Assembly (NCBI RefSeq): GCF_023634065.1
Contig: NZ_JALKCV010000020.1
Location: forward strand, 1-48,741
From: Microbulbifer litoralis
GTDB taxonomy: Bacteria > Pseudomonadota > Gammaproteobacteria > Pseudomonadales > Cellvibrionaceae
Reading direction: 5' to 3'
DNA length: 48,741 nt
Position numbers and translations under genes: made by a program. The notes beneath the pieces were generated by a model. That model worked only from the letters and a program-made list of their open reading frames with translations, did no database searches and was not told the origin of the DNA. Below are positions 9,666 to 18,993 of the stretch, one piece after another (position 1 is the first letter of the stretch; each line of letters starts with the position of its first letter).

Positions 9666-11882
9666 CTATTCCTCGCTGGTTGAAGTTTCGGCTCCGTCCT
9701 TGTTCGAGTCGGCAGTTTCCTCCGGGATCTTTTTCCTCATTGGCGGGCGGACGCTGATATCGCCACTGGCCACCTCGGTATAGGCCTTGTACAGGTCGCT
9801 GATCTTGCGCACATACTGCACCGGCTCGGCGCCGCGCACATAGCCATAGCGGGCATTTTTGTAATACTTCGGCTCGGACAGCTTGAGCATCGCCACCTCG
9901 ACATTGCCGAACCAGACATCCGGGTCCAGCCCCAGCTCTACCGCGAGCCTGCGCGCGTCCAGCAGGTGGCCGTAACCGGCGTTGTAGGAGGCGAGGGTAA
10001 ACCACAGCCTGTCGACCGCCGGCAGTGTTGGCTCGAAGCGGTCGCGCACCCAGTTCAGGTATTTGACGCCGGCCGGGATATTGCGCTCCGGCTCGAACAA
10101 TGGCGGGGGGAAACCCATCTCTTCCGCGGTTACCGGCATCACCTGCATCAGGCCCTGGGCACCGACCGGCGACACCGCATCGGGATTGAAATTGCTCTCA
10201 TGCCACATCTGCGCGACGACCAGACGCCAGTCGAAACCGTAGTCCAGCGATGAACCCTTCACCAGCAGGTCGTAGGGGGAGAGGTCCTTTCCGGGAATGA
10301 TTCGCGCTGCGACCCGCTGGGTAAAGCGCTTGTTGGGCTCGAAGTAGGCGGCAATTTTCTGCTGGTACTGTTTGGTCTTGCGGTACTGTTTGAGAAACGC
10401 GTTGAGTTTTTTCAGCAGCTCCCAGTTCTGGGGCATCAGCATCCAGCCCTGGGGGCGCGGGTCGCTGACCAGTGTACCCGGCAGCAGTTCGGGTTGTACC
10501 GAGGCAGCCATCAGCACGTCATCACGGTCAACGATTGTCGCGTCCAGGTCCCCGTCGGCAATCATGCTGATAATCTCCGCGATGGACTGATCCGGAGGCG
10601 CAATTTCCACCTCGACATCAATGCCGCTTTTCTCGATCACACGCGCGGTGGCGATAAATGGGGAAAAGGCGCGTATGGTCAGTGTGCGCCCGGCAAGGTC
10701 CTGGACCTTCTTGATCACGGGGTCGCGCCTGTTGCTCACGACCTGTTCCGGTGTCTCGCGATAAGAGGTTGTGAAAACGATGCCCCGGTCTTTACGCTCC
10801 TGGGTAATATTCTTGACCGCGCCGGCAAAATCGCCGCGCCCGGCCTTGAGCCAGTCGATCAGGGTTTCGTCGTAGGGCACAACGATGACCTGTAACTGCA
10901 GCTTGTGTTTATCGGCAAAGGCTTTGGCCAGGTCGTAATCAAAACCCATCAACACTCCCTTCCAGACATAATAGACCGAGGGGCGGTTGTAGGTCAGGAA
11001 GCGTATAACACCGGATTTCTTGATTTTCTTCCAGTCGGCAATCCGGTTCTCCGGTACCTGGACCAGGTTTCGGGTCAGGAAGTTATTGATGGTTGCGAGC
11101 AGTCGCTCCGAGTCCTTGCGTACGGCCCAGGCGATGTTCTCCTCCTTGGAGACGCTGGCGCCAATACGGATGTCTTTGCGGTAGGTGTGCAGGTCCTCGG
11201 CGATATGGCCATCCAGGATCGCAACCCTGTTGGTTTTTTCGTTCATCATGTCGATGAGGGCGTCGCGATCGTCGTAGTGCTGGACTTCCAGAATGGTCAG
11301 GTTTGCTTCCGGATATTGCTGGACGAGCTGTTGGGCCGTAGCCTCATAGGTTGAACCGGTCTGGACCAGCAGCTCCACGTTGCGAAGCTTCGCCGGATCG
11401 CTGATATCCGGGCCTTTACTGGTGGTGACCAGCCTGTGACTGGTCTGCATCAGGGGAACGGTAAAGTCCACCAGCTCGCGTCGGCCTTTGGTATCGGTAA
11501 TATAGTGGGCCACCACATCGGCTTTGCCTGCCCGCACCAGCTCGATGGCTTCCCGGGGCGACGCCGCCTGGATCCACTTGGGTTCCAGTTTCAGTCTTGC
11601 CGCCAGCTTGTTGGCCAGGTCGACATTCCCGAGCGTGACGATACTGTCGCGCGGCAGCAGGTCCTCAACCGGACCGGACAGATTGACGAAGCGGATAACA
11701 TCGTGTTTCCGGATGTCCTGGAGGTCACCGGTCTCGACGTAGTTGGTAAATGGAACAATACTGCGTTTGGCGCTGTCGGGATCCTGCTGTTTGCCGCAGG
11801 CGCTGAGAAGGAAGAGAAATATTGCCGTTGCGGTAAACAGCGTGCTGATAAATGGGCCAGCAGCTCTGTAGCGACTCGGCAT
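9666..11882 (-). CDS. MltF-like lytic transglycosylase with two solute-binding domains
   Basis: Predicted lipoprotein that cleaves peptidoglycan between MurNAc and GlcNAc. A signal peptide ends in lipobox LSAC (C29). There are two successive SBP_bac_3-type domains, about residues 45-280 (VIRFVNLSGPVED...) and 290-525 (VIRFLTYNRPSVYYVWKG...), each with the expected membrane-free bilobal pattern. A C-terminal SLT domain at about 545-690 has the catalytic glutamate E562 in MWHESNF, then GLMQVMP and the ASYNAGYGH segment. At 738 residues it is much longer than E. coli MltF (about 500), and the extra length is the second binding domain. It converges on the ABC permease gene and stands alone. Confidence 0.88.
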   Translation of the reverse strand: MPSRYRAAGPFISTLFTATAIFLFLLSACGKQQDPDSAKRSIVPFTNYVETGDLQDIRKHDVIRFVNLSGPVEDLLPRDSIVTLGNVDLANKLAARLKLEPKWIQAASPREAIELVRAGKADVVAHYITDTKGRRELVDFTVPLMQTSHRLVTTSKGPDISDPAKLRNVELLVQTGSTYEATAQQLVQQYPEANLTILEVQHYDDRDALIDMMNEKTNRVAILDGHIAEDLHTYRKDIRIGASVSKEENIAWAVRKDSERLLATINNFLTRNLVQVPENRIADWKKIKKSGVIRFLTYNRPSVYYVWKGVLMGFDYDLAKAFADKHKLQLQVIVVPYDETLIDWLKAGRGDFAGAVKNITQERKDRGIVFTTSYRETPEQVVSNRRDPVIKKVQDLAGRTLTIRAFSPFIATARVIEKSGIDVEVEIAPPDQSIAEIISMIADGDLDATIVDRDDVLMAASVQPELLPGTLVSDPRPQGWMLMPQNWELLKKLNAFLKQYRKTKQYQQKIAAYFEPNKRFTQRVAARIIPGKDLSPYDLLVKGSSLDYGFDWRLVVAQMWHESNFNPDAVSPVGAQGLMQVMPVTAEEMGFPPPLFEPERNIPAGVKYLNWVRDRFEPTLPAVDRLWFTLASYNAGYGHLLDARRLAVELGLDPDVWFGNVEVAMLKLSEPKYYKNARYGYVRGAEPVQYVRKISDLYKAYTEVASGDISVRPPMRKKIPEETADSNKDGAETSTSEE

Positions 11883-11941
11883 AGACCACTCCGCCTGCCA
11901 TCCATGCCGCGATTTTAGTGTCGCCTGAGGCTAATCACCTT

Positions 11942-13018
11942 TCATTCAGGTGGGCCCTCGCTGTGGCATTCCTGCAGCAACCGCGTCATCAGCTCCGCAG
12001 CCGGCAGTTCCCGGGCGAGGGGCGCCCCCTGGCCGGCCCACTGCGCGGCAAATTCGCCGTTGCCCAGTTTGCCGGCCGCTGCATTGAGCTGTTTGGCCGC
12101 GTCGTAGGCCAGTGGATAGTCCGCTGGTGGTGGGCTGCCGTCTGCTTCGCCGTAAGCGATCAGGCGGTTCAGCATACCGCGCGCTGGACGTCCCGACAGC
12201 GTGGATGTCAGGCGGGTAACAGCGGCGCGTTCACTCTTCAGGCTCTCGCGATAGCCGGCATTGGCCGAAGATTCCGGGCACAGTATGAATGCGGTGCCCA
12301 GCTGGGCGGCCGCCGCACCGAGATCCAGCGCGGCGCGAATGCCGTAGCCGTCCATGATGCCGCCCGCGGCAATGATCGGCAGTTGCGTTTCCTGCACCAG
12401 GCAGCGGACCAACACCTGGGTGGTCAGGTACTCGTCGGTCGCATCCGGATCGAAGATGCCGCGGTGCCCGCCGGCTTCGACACCCTGTGCCACGATCGCA
12501 TTGACGCCCGCCCGTTCGATTAACCTGGCCTCCTGCAGACTGGTCGCTGTGGCCAGGGTGTAGATGCCGGCGTTGTGCAGGGCCGTGATAACGTCGGCCG
12601 ACGGCAGGCCGAAATGGAAACTGACAACCGGTGGGCGCAGTTCGAGCAGTATTTCGAGCGTTTCAGTATCCTGGAGAAATGTCGGGTAAATTTCCTCCAG
12701 GGAGGAGGGCGTTTCCAGCCCGACTTCGGCAAACAGCGGCGCCAGATACCGGAGCCAGGCCGCCTCCCGGGCTGGGTCCCGCTGTGCCGGCGCATGGCAG
12801 AACACATTGATGTTGAATGGCTGTGACGTGAGGGCGCGGGTCTCCCCGATCATCTGCCGGGTCTGGTCGGGGCTGCTGGCGCCAATCCCCAGGGAGCCCA
12901 GCCCACCCGCATTGGAGACAGCGGCCGCGAGGCGGGGTGTGGATACGCCGGCCATCGGCGCCTGGATAATGGGGTGGCGGATGCCCACCCGCTGGAGGAA
13001 TGTGCTGGAAGGCTTCAT
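11942..13018 (-). CDS. nitronate monooxygenase (2-nitropropane dioxygenase family)
   Basis: FMN-dependent enzyme of 358 residues that oxidises alkyl nitronates to carbonyl compounds and nitrite. TIM-barrel hallmarks are present: [20 protein letters not shown] near the N terminus, [33 protein letters not shown] and [15 protein letters not shown] for FMN phosphate binding. The glycine-rich EAGGHRG with its histidine fits class I-type enzymes. The frame extends 33 codons further upstream, but those codons lie in a decayed DUF1624 remnant. GGGAG five bases before the MKPSS ATG fixes the start here. It ends 59 bp from the MltF-like start on the same strand. Confidence 0.88.
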   Translation of the reverse strand: MKPSSTFLQRVGIRHPIIQAPMAGVSTPRLAAAVSNAGGLGSLGIGASSPDQTRQMIGETRALTSQPFNINVFCHAPAQRDPAREAAWLRYLAPLFAEVGLETPSSLEEIYPTFLQDTETLEILLELRPPVVSFHFGLPSADVITALHNAGIYTLATATSLQEARLIERAGVNAIVAQGVEAGGHRGIFDPDATDEYLTTQVLVRCLVQETQLPIIAAGGIMDGYGIRAALDLGAAAAQLGTAFILCPESSANAGYRESLKSERAAVTRLTSTLSGRPARGMLNRLIAYGEADGSPPPADYPLAYDAAKQLNAAAGKLGNGEFAAQWAGQGAPLARELPAAELMTRLLQECHSEGPPE

Positions 13019-13032
13019 TGCTGCTCCCGATT

Positions 13033-13135
13033 TGTGCTTGAAATGGGCCGAGGGCTTGGTAGTAGGGTACCACTGTCCGCAGCACGGAGATAACCCAGAT
13101 CCACCAGGGATATTCACCGTGACTTTGGCCGACAG
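13033..13135 (-). pseudogene. decayed 3' fragment of a DUF1624 gene
   Basis: On the - strand one frame reads [16 protein letters not shown] and, after a frame change, AHFKHKSG. The intact DUF1624 protein (15621-16805) ends WWIWIISAVLTVALYFPTR then ARFKHRT, so the match is colinear. At DNA level GAGATAAYCCAGATCCACCAG is shared with one mismatch between 13087-13107 and 15712-15732, and similarity extends on both sides with small gaps. There is no start, no rest of the gene and no intact frame. This is a relic of a second copy, directly downstream of the ZnuD-like gene. Confidence 0.65.
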
Positions 13136-13157
13136 TTGGCAGAACCCGGGGAATAGG

Positions 13158-13191
13158 GACCTATGCCGCCCGGCATGGGCGGCGATAGGTC
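13158..13191. terminator. GC-rich hairpin downstream of the ZnuD-like gene
   Basis: GACCTATGCCGCCC pairs with GGGCGGCGATAGGTC around a GGCAT loop, with one bulged base. It sits 44 bp after the receptor stop codon. There is no U tract on the - strand, so termination is plausible rather than shown. Confidence 0.45.
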
Positions 13192-13234
13192 TTTGGGAGA
13201 CAGCGTGAAAGGGGCCTGTTGAAATGTTTTTACT

Positions 13235-15493
13235 TCAGAACTGATGTCTCAGGCCCAACACCAGGTTCCGCCCCCTGAGCGGTGACTGCTCCTTGACGAA
13301 GGACGTGTGCATCAATGCCGGTTCGTCCGTCAGGTTGACACCGCGCAGGTAGAGTTCTGTTGCCTCGTTGTTGAATCCGTAACTCACCGTCATGTTGACC
13401 ATGTTGTAGCCATCGGTGGGAGTCTCGTACGACGCTATATGGTCCTGGCTCGATGTGCGGTAGTACTCCACGTTCGCCGACAGCGGACCCGAAGTCCAGT
13501 CATAGCGCACGCCAAGTCGCCCCGGCGGAATGCGGGGGAGGTTGTCGTCCTCGCTTTTCAAGTCGGTATCGACATAGTCGCCGAAGAGGGTGATACGGGA
13601 TTCCGGTGAGAAGCGGTAGCTGACCTGCCCATCGATACCGGTGAACGAGGCGTCGGCTGGTGTATAGATAAGGAAATTGTGCGGTGTGCCGGTCTCTGTT
13701 TCGATCTCGATCAGCCGTGCGAAGATATAGTCTTCAATGTCCTGGTAAAACAGGCCAACCTCGAACTCGAGCGAACCACCTGTTTTACGGAACGTAAGAT
13801 CGATTGAGTCGGCAGTTTCAAGAACACTCTCCGCGGAAATGCCATCCTCTTCGAGAATTGGGTTGCTGGATGCAAGTCCCAGTTCGTAGCTGTTGGTCGC
13901 GAGATTATTGCCGCGAGCGTAGAGTTCCCGAACACCAGGCGCGCGCTCCGTATGGCCGAGGGAGAGCACCGTCGCGTAACCATCGGTGATATTCCAGGTA
14001 GCGCCCAGCGAGGCGGAGAAAGGATTGTGTTTCGCACCGGGATTTCTTTCGCGGAAACTTCCGACGTAATCCTCCTCAAGTACCTGCCGCCATTCTGCTC
14101 CGTACCACTCGGTGAAGAGCGCCTCATATTCGGGTGACAGGGTGGCGCGGAAGGGAGGCGGGGTCACGCTGATCTCGCGCCAATCCTTGCGCGCGGCGAA
14201 CTCGAGATCGACTGATCCAAAAGAGCGTCGTTCACTCAGGAAGACAGCGGTATTTTCGGTGACATAATCGGCAACCCCGTCCAGGCCATAGGCGTTGTCG
14301 GGGAACGGTTCGTGCAGGTCACTGACATTGATGCCGCCAAAGGTGCCGTCGGTGTACTGGACGCCGAACGTACCGGTGAATCCCAGCAGCGGCTTGTGGG
14401 TCAGTTCGAGGCGCCCGTCCCATACTTCGTTGGTATAACGGGAGAACCGGCTGGGGCCGTCGATCTCGTCATGCACATAGTCGGTATAGGAGCCGCGGAA
14501 CCGTACATGGTCGAACCCGGGCAGCAGGTCGCTGTAGTCCGCGCGGATGTCGACACGTTCGCTGCGCAGGTCGATATAGGCTGTGTGATCGTCCGACGAG
14601 CCGAATGGGTCTTCATAGCTGCCGTGGGCCTCGCAATGCAGATCGAGCCCGTGAGTATGGCACACACCATTCACGTGGCTGTGCCCTGGCAGGCCGTGTT
14701 CGGCATCCTGCCGTGTATAGGCCGCGCCGACATATCCCCTGTCCGTGATCCATGAGGTACCCAGGCTGAAATTTGAACTGTCGGCAAAGGAATCCTGGAG
14801 TTCATCCGCGCCGAATTCACCGGGAACCTTGTAGTCCTCACTGGATCGGCTGGAACCTTCGGCGTGGAAAGCGAAAGAGCCTAGCCCGGCGGTTACCCGC
14901 CCAACGGCGGTCTGTTCTTCATCGCCAGATCCAAGGCGCACTTCCGCCGCACCGGTGATTCCATCTTTCGGCAACGCGCGCGGTATTTTGCTGTCGATCA
15001 GGTTGATCGCACCGTTGAGAGCACTGCCGCCGTAGCGGGTGGCCGCCGGCCCCCTTAAAACTTCGATCGCATCGAGCAGCAATGGATCGGTAACAATGGT
15101 GTGGTCCGGTGAGACAGAGGACGCGTCAAAGACGTTCGCGCCGTCCGTCAGGACTTCAATGCGAGGTACTGTCTGCCCGCGAATGACAGGGCGCGATGCC
15201 CCCGCCCCGAAATTGTCAAGATGAACACCTGGTAGGGCATTCAGGGTTTCACCCAGGGTGCCCTGGCGCCGTTGGACCAGTTCATCGCCGGCGAGAACCG
15301 TCACCGGCAACGGCGAGTCGTCATCCAGTCCGCGATACGATTGCCCCGAGACCTGGATATGCTCCAGCTTCGATGTTTCATCTTCCGGCCCGGAATCTTC
15401 GCTTTGCTCTTGAGCAAGAACAGCGGCGTGGGTAAAAAGTACACCGGATACAACCGGCGCAGTGGTGAGTATCAGCTTGCGGATTTTTTTCAT
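13235..15493 (-). CDS. znuD: TonB-dependent receptor, ZnuD-like zinc transporter
   Basis: A 752-residue outer-membrane receptor that probably imports zinc using TonB energy. A signal peptide covers about residues 1-28. The plug follows (LPVTVLAGDELVQRRQGTLGETLNALPGVH ... RPVIRGQ ... EVLRGPAATRYGGSALNGAINLID). The 22-strand barrel ends with a C-terminal aromatic, RHQF. Residues 266-290 hold seven histidines and two cysteines (HGLPGHSH, CHTHGLDLHCEAHG). Such an extracellular metal-capturing loop is the hallmark of ZnuD-type receptors. A 13-bp box identical to one at the DUF3299/ABC genes lies 47 bp upstream, consistent with Zur control. AGGG seven bases before the ATG supports the start. The symbol is by similarity. 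Confidence 0.85.
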   Translation of the reverse strand: MKKIRKLILTTAPVVSGVLFTHAAVLAQEQSEDSGPEDETSKLEHIQVSGQSYRGLDDDSPLPVTVLAGDELVQRRQGTLGETLNALPGVHLDNFGAGASRPVIRGQTVPRIEVLTDGANVFDASSVSPDHTIVTDPLLLDAIEVLRGPAATRYGGSALNGAINLIDSKIPRALPKDGITGAAEVRLGSGDEEQTAVGRVTAGLGSFAFHAEGSSRSSEDYKVPGEFGADELQDSFADSSNFSLGTSWITDRGYVGAAYTRQDAEHGLPGHSHVNGVCHTHGLDLHCEAHGSYEDPFGSSDDHTAYIDLRSERVDIRADYSDLLPGFDHVRFRGSYTDYVHDEIDGPSRFSRYTNEVWDGRLELTHKPLLGFTGTFGVQYTDGTFGGINVSDLHEPFPDNAYGLDGVADYVTENTAVFLSERRSFGSVDLEFAARKDWREISVTPPPFRATLSPEYEALFTEWYGAEWRQVLEEDYVGSFRERNPGAKHNPFSASLGATWNITDGYATVLSLGHTERAPGVRELYARGNNLATNSYELGLASSNPILEEDGISAESVLETADSIDLTFRKTGGSLEFEVGLFYQDIEDYIFARLIEIETETGTPHNFLIYTPADASFTGIDGQVSYRFSPESRITLFGDYVDTDLKSEDDNLPRIPPGRLGVRYDWTSGPLSANVEYYRTSSQDHIASYETPTDGYNMVNMTVSYGFNNEATELYLRGVNLTDEPALMHTSFVKEQSPLRGRNLVLGLRHQF

Positions 15494-15540
15494 TCATTTT
15501 CCCTTCGCGAAAAGTTCCAGAAAGTTGATTTGGTTGAAAC

Positions 15541-15553
15541 GATATAACGTATC
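15541..15553 (+). promoter_or_regulatory. GATAT-N3-GTATC box upstream of the ZnuD-like receptor
   Basis: GATATAACGTATC, 47 bp before the receptor start. It is exactly the reverse complement of the site at 7641-7653. The pairing with a His-rich zinc receptor is the main reason to suspect Zur as the binding protein. Confidence 0.65.
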
Positions 15554-15620
15554 CATACAAAATAAAACAGCCGTTGAACGATTCCCCGAAATCCCCCCCT
15601 CCTGATAGATGGCCTGGTAA

Positions 15621-16805
15621 TCAGAAGTATTTGACCCACCACAAATTCGTACGGTGTTTGAATCGTGCGAACGCCCTGGTGGGGAAGTAGAGGGCCACCG
15701 TAAGTACGGCAGAGATAATCCAGATCCACCAGATATGGTCGACACCGAACAGGTCGCCGTGATTGGGGCCTGCGACAGTGAGAATGATGCGGTAGGTGAT
15801 CAACAGCACATAGAGGTGCAGGATGTAGAAGAACATCGGCGCCGAGCCGAACACTTCCAGTGCGTCCAGTACGGCATTTTTGCGGTTTTCAAACCAGGCC
15901 AGCAGGAGAAAGGCAACGCCCAGGGTGAGCAGCAGGAAATCCAGCGACGGCGGGTACTTGGTGAAATTGAGCAAAGACATTGCGGTCTGCAGCGCCGTTT
16001 CTCCGGAAACCCAGGGCAGGGCCTCCCCGTAGAGATTGAAGCCGCGCAAAAGCAGCAGCAGCGCCAGGCAGCCCAGCCCCAGCGCAATCAGCGTTTTGCG
16101 GCGCGCAAACGAATCCATGGTGCGCGCGTAAAGCGGGCCAGAGAAATAGCCCAGCGCAATCACACCTATCCACGGCAGCAGCGGATAGCTGATCTTGATG
16201 CGCAGCGCCTCTGTGTCCAGCAGGAAACCGCGGTCGTGCAGTATGGTCCAGAGACCGTAACCGAACTCGCCGGGCTGAAAGGTGATTGGTGTCAGCAGGT
16301 TGTGGCCAAACACGATGGCGAAGCCGATAGCGCCGATCAGCCAGCGCGGCAGTTTTACCAGCAGCGACAGGGCGATCATGCTCAGCCCGATCACCCAGAT
16401 CACCTGCAGCCAGAAGGTTCCGAAGCTGCCGGCCCAGGAGAAGTTGACCAGCGTCACTTCCAGCAATACCAGGAACAGGCCGCGCTTGAACAGGAAGGCA
16501 CCCGGCGAGCGTACGCCGCCACGGCTCGGGTGTGCGTACAGCCACGCGGACAGACCGGTCAGGAATACAAATGTCGGGGCACACAGATGTGCCGACAGGC
16601 GGGTAAAGAAAAGCGCCGGCGAGGTGCTGGCCACATCCATCGGGTCGGACACCTGCATATGCAGGTAGAAGCGTTCCCGCACATGGTCGATCAGCATCAG
16701 CACAATCACCAGGCCGCGCATGATATCGATGGAGGCGATACGGGATTTGCCCGTGATTGCGGTTGCGTCGCCCGCGGATTCAGGAGGCATGGATACAACT
16801 GCCAT
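15621..16805 (-). CDS. DUF1624 / heparan-alpha-glucosaminide N-acetyltransferase-like membrane protein
   Basis: A 394-residue polytopic inner-membrane protein. It opens with RIASIDIMRGLVIVLMLIDHVRERFY, the conserved first TM segment of the DUF1624 (HGSNAT catalytic domain-like) family. About ten hydrophobic helices follow, with conserved loops such as RLSAHLCAPTFVFLTG. The family is related to membrane acyltransferases, but the bacterial substrate is unknown. AAGGAG nine bases before the ATG supports the start. It begins 21 bp after the siderophore-type receptor stop on the same strand, so the two are probably one operon. A decayed second copy of its 3' end lies at 13033-13135, downstream of the other receptor. 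Confidence 0.82.
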   Translation of the reverse strand: MAVVSMPPESAGDATAITGKSRIASIDIMRGLVIVLMLIDHVRERFYLHMQVSDPMDVASTSPALFFTRLSAHLCAPTFVFLTGLSAWLYAHPSRGGVRSPGAFLFKRGLFLVLLEVTLVNFSWAGSFGTFWLQVIWVIGLSMIALSLLVKLPRWLIGAIGFAIVFGHNLLTPITFQPGEFGYGLWTILHDRGFLLDTEALRIKISYPLLPWIGVIALGYFSGPLYARTMDSFARRKTLIALGLGCLALLLLLRGFNLYGEALPWVSGETALQTAMSLLNFTKYPPSLDFLLLTLGVAFLLLAWFENRKNAVLDALEVFGSAPMFFYILHLYVLLITYRIILTVAGPNHGDLFGVDHIWWIWIISAVLTVALYFPTRAFARFKHRTNLWWVKYF

Positions 16806-16826
16806 GGGGTTGTGACTCCTTGGGGC

Positions 16827-18959
16827 CTACAGGTTGTAGCGGATACCGAGGTTATAGATCCGGGGCGCGCCCGGCATGGTCCACAGCTTGTGATAGGAGC
16901 TCACGTAGTGGCGCTCGTCAAACAGGTTGTCGACATGGGCAAACAGTTCCAGCTCTGCCGTGGGCGAGTAAGAACCGGACAGATTCACCAGCGTATAGGC
17001 TGGTAAGATATAGTCCGGATCAATGGTTTCACCGAGGCGCTCGTCCACGTACTGGATACCCAGGCCCACGGAAGCCGGTGCACCGGCGAGGGTGAAATTC
17101 CGCGAGAGCGACAGGCTGCCGCTGTGTTCGGGAATATTGATCAGGCGGCTACCGGCCGGAATTTCCATGCCCCAGTCCAGGTTGACCACATCGTTGCTGG
17201 TCTCCGCCTCTGTGTAGGCATAGGATAATACCAGCTGTAATTCGCGGGCGAGCTCCGCGGCCAGATCGATTTCCACGCCGCGGCTCTGTGCCCGGCCCAG
17301 CGCGGCGGAAAAGCCGGGATTGGCGGGGTCGGCGGTGAGCACATTGGATTTCTCCGCGCGGAAGAAGGCGAGGGTACCGGTCGTGCGGCCGTCCTCGCTC
17401 GATACCTTGATACCCGCTTCACGGGAGCTGCTCTCCTCCGGGTCAAAGGCCGTACCGTAGTAGTCGGAGCCGGTATTGGGACGGAATCCCTCGGAGAAAC
17501 TCGCGTAGAGCGACAGCGCCGGCGTCGCCTCGTAGACCAGCCCGGCGCGGGGGCTGGTGGCGGTCTGTGACATGGTGCTGCGCACACCGCTCAGATGGTC
17601 GTCGATGCTCTGGTCGAAGTCGTCGAAGCGTACACCCAGCAACACCTTCCACTGCTCGGTCAGGTCGATCTGGTCCTGCACATAGAGGCCGCGGGTGCGC
17701 TGCACCTGTAACTGGTCGATCTGCGGCGCCGGTTGCGGGCGTACCCCCTCGTACGCCGGGTTGAAGATATCGATGGCGTAGGTCGGGTCCATGGAGCCAT
17801 AGTCGACGCGCCAGCGGCCCAGGGCAAAGTCCAGCTCGAATTCGTAGGCGTCGGTACCCAGCAGCAGGTGGTGGTTGAGGGGGCCGGTGTCGAAGGTCCC
17901 GGTCAGCTCCAGCCGGCCCGACAGATCCTCGGCGGTATAGTCCCGGGAACGGCGCTGCCGACTCAGCGTGGATCCGTCGGTCAGCAGCAGCTGTCGGCCA
18001 TCGGAAAGTTCCGCATCGGCGGAGTAACTTTCCAGGGACGAGTCCCGGTAGCCGAGCCCGGCGAGCAGCATCCAGCCGTTGTGCAGTTCGTGCTGGATCA
18101 CCAGCTGGTGACCGGTCGCACGTATTTCCGAGGGGCCGTTTTGCGGGTCGCCGAGAAAGCGGGTGACCGGCAGCACATCCGGATCGCCCTCGATCGCGAC
18201 GATGCCGCGATCGAACAGCGCCTGCTGTTTCGCCAGCTCCAGTTCATAGGTCAGCGAGGTGCGCTCGGACAGGTTGAACAACAGGGAAGGGGTCAGGGCG
18301 TACTTGCGCGGTTGGGTGTTGCGATAGCTGTCGGAATCCTCGAAGGCACCGTTGACCCGGAAGGCCAGGTTGTCGCCCAGTGCCCCGGTATAGTCGCCCT
18401 CCAGTCGCTTGCTGTCGTAGCTTCCGGCCGATGCCTGCAGGTAACCCTCGGTGTCAAACTGCGGCTTTTTGGTGACCAGGTTGATGGTGCCGCCCGGCTC
18501 GCTGCGCCCGTACAGCGCCGAACCCGGACCCTTCATGATCTCGATGCGTTCGATATTGGAAACATCCCGCCGGCCACTGAAGCCCCGCCCGGCACTGAAG
18601 CCGTTGACCAGATAGCCGCTGGGCATACTTTCGTCGCCGGCAAAGCCGCGGATCGCAAAAGTGGTCTGCAGTCCGCCCAAGTCATTCTGCCGCGCCACGC
18701 TGCCGGCCAGGTCCAGCGCCGATTGCAGGTCGGTGATGCCCTGTCCGGCCAACAGGTCGCCGGACAGTGTCTGCACCGACTGCGGCAGCGACTCCAGCGG
18801 CACATCGCCGCGGTACGGTTGCCGCTGCGAGACGACCGTGATCTCTTCCATCTGTTCGGCCCCCAGCTCCCGGGCCGGGACTTCGGCCGCGGCGGCCAGC
18901 AGGGGGATGACGCCGGCTGGCAGCAGGTAGCGGCAAGGCCGCTTCTTGTCGACGGGCAT
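16827..18959 (-). CDS. TonB-dependent siderophore-type receptor
   Basis: A 710-residue outer-membrane receptor. The N-terminal signal (LLPAGVIPLLAAAAEVPA) is followed by a plug typical of ferric-siderophore receptors: LPQSVQTLSGDLL, FAIRGFAGDES, IERIEIMKGPGSALYGRSEPGG and TINLVTKKP. The barrel ends in GIRYNL. I start at MPVDKKRP because GGAG lies 7 bases upstream; the frame is open for 24 codons before it without a ribosome site. The ligand cannot be read. Although of siderophore type, it carries upstream a variant of the same box found at the zinc receptor, so its substrate may be a metallophore for a metal other than iron. Likely co-transcribed with the DUF1624 gene. Confidence 0.9.
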   Translation of the reverse strand: MPVDKKRPCRYLLPAGVIPLLAAAAEVPARELGAEQMEEITVVSQRQPYRGDVPLESLPQSVQTLSGDLLAGQGITDLQSALDLAGSVARQNDLGGLQTTFAIRGFAGDESMPSGYLVNGFSAGRGFSGRRDVSNIERIEIMKGPGSALYGRSEPGGTINLVTKKPQFDTEGYLQASAGSYDSKRLEGDYTGALGDNLAFRVNGAFEDSDSYRNTQPRKYALTPSLLFNLSERTSLTYELELAKQQALFDRGIVAIEGDPDVLPVTRFLGDPQNGPSEIRATGHQLVIQHELHNGWMLLAGLGYRDSSLESYSADAELSDGRQLLLTDGSTLSRQRRSRDYTAEDLSGRLELTGTFDTGPLNHHLLLGTDAYEFELDFALGRWRVDYGSMDPTYAIDIFNPAYEGVRPQPAPQIDQLQVQRTRGLYVQDQIDLTEQWKVLLGVRFDDFDQSIDDHLSGVRSTMSQTATSPRAGLVYEATPALSLYASFSEGFRPNTGSDYYGTAFDPEESSSREAGIKVSSEDGRTTGTLAFFRAEKSNVLTADPANPGFSAALGRAQSRGVEIDLAAELARELQLVLSYAYTEAETSNDVVNLDWGMEIPAGSRLINIPEHSGSLSLSRNFTLAGAPASVGLGIQYVDERLGETIDPDYILPAYTLVNLSGSYSPTAELELFAHVDNLFDERHYVSSYHKLWTMPGAPRIYNLGIRYNL

Positions 18960-18993
18960 CGGGTAACTCCATATAAATCGAACACCAGAGAAG

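Noticed and set aside
15654..17006. A 450-codon + strand frame
   Set aside because: Antisense to the DUF1624 gene and Gln/Arg-rich, a typical shadow of a hydrophobic protein on the opposite strand.
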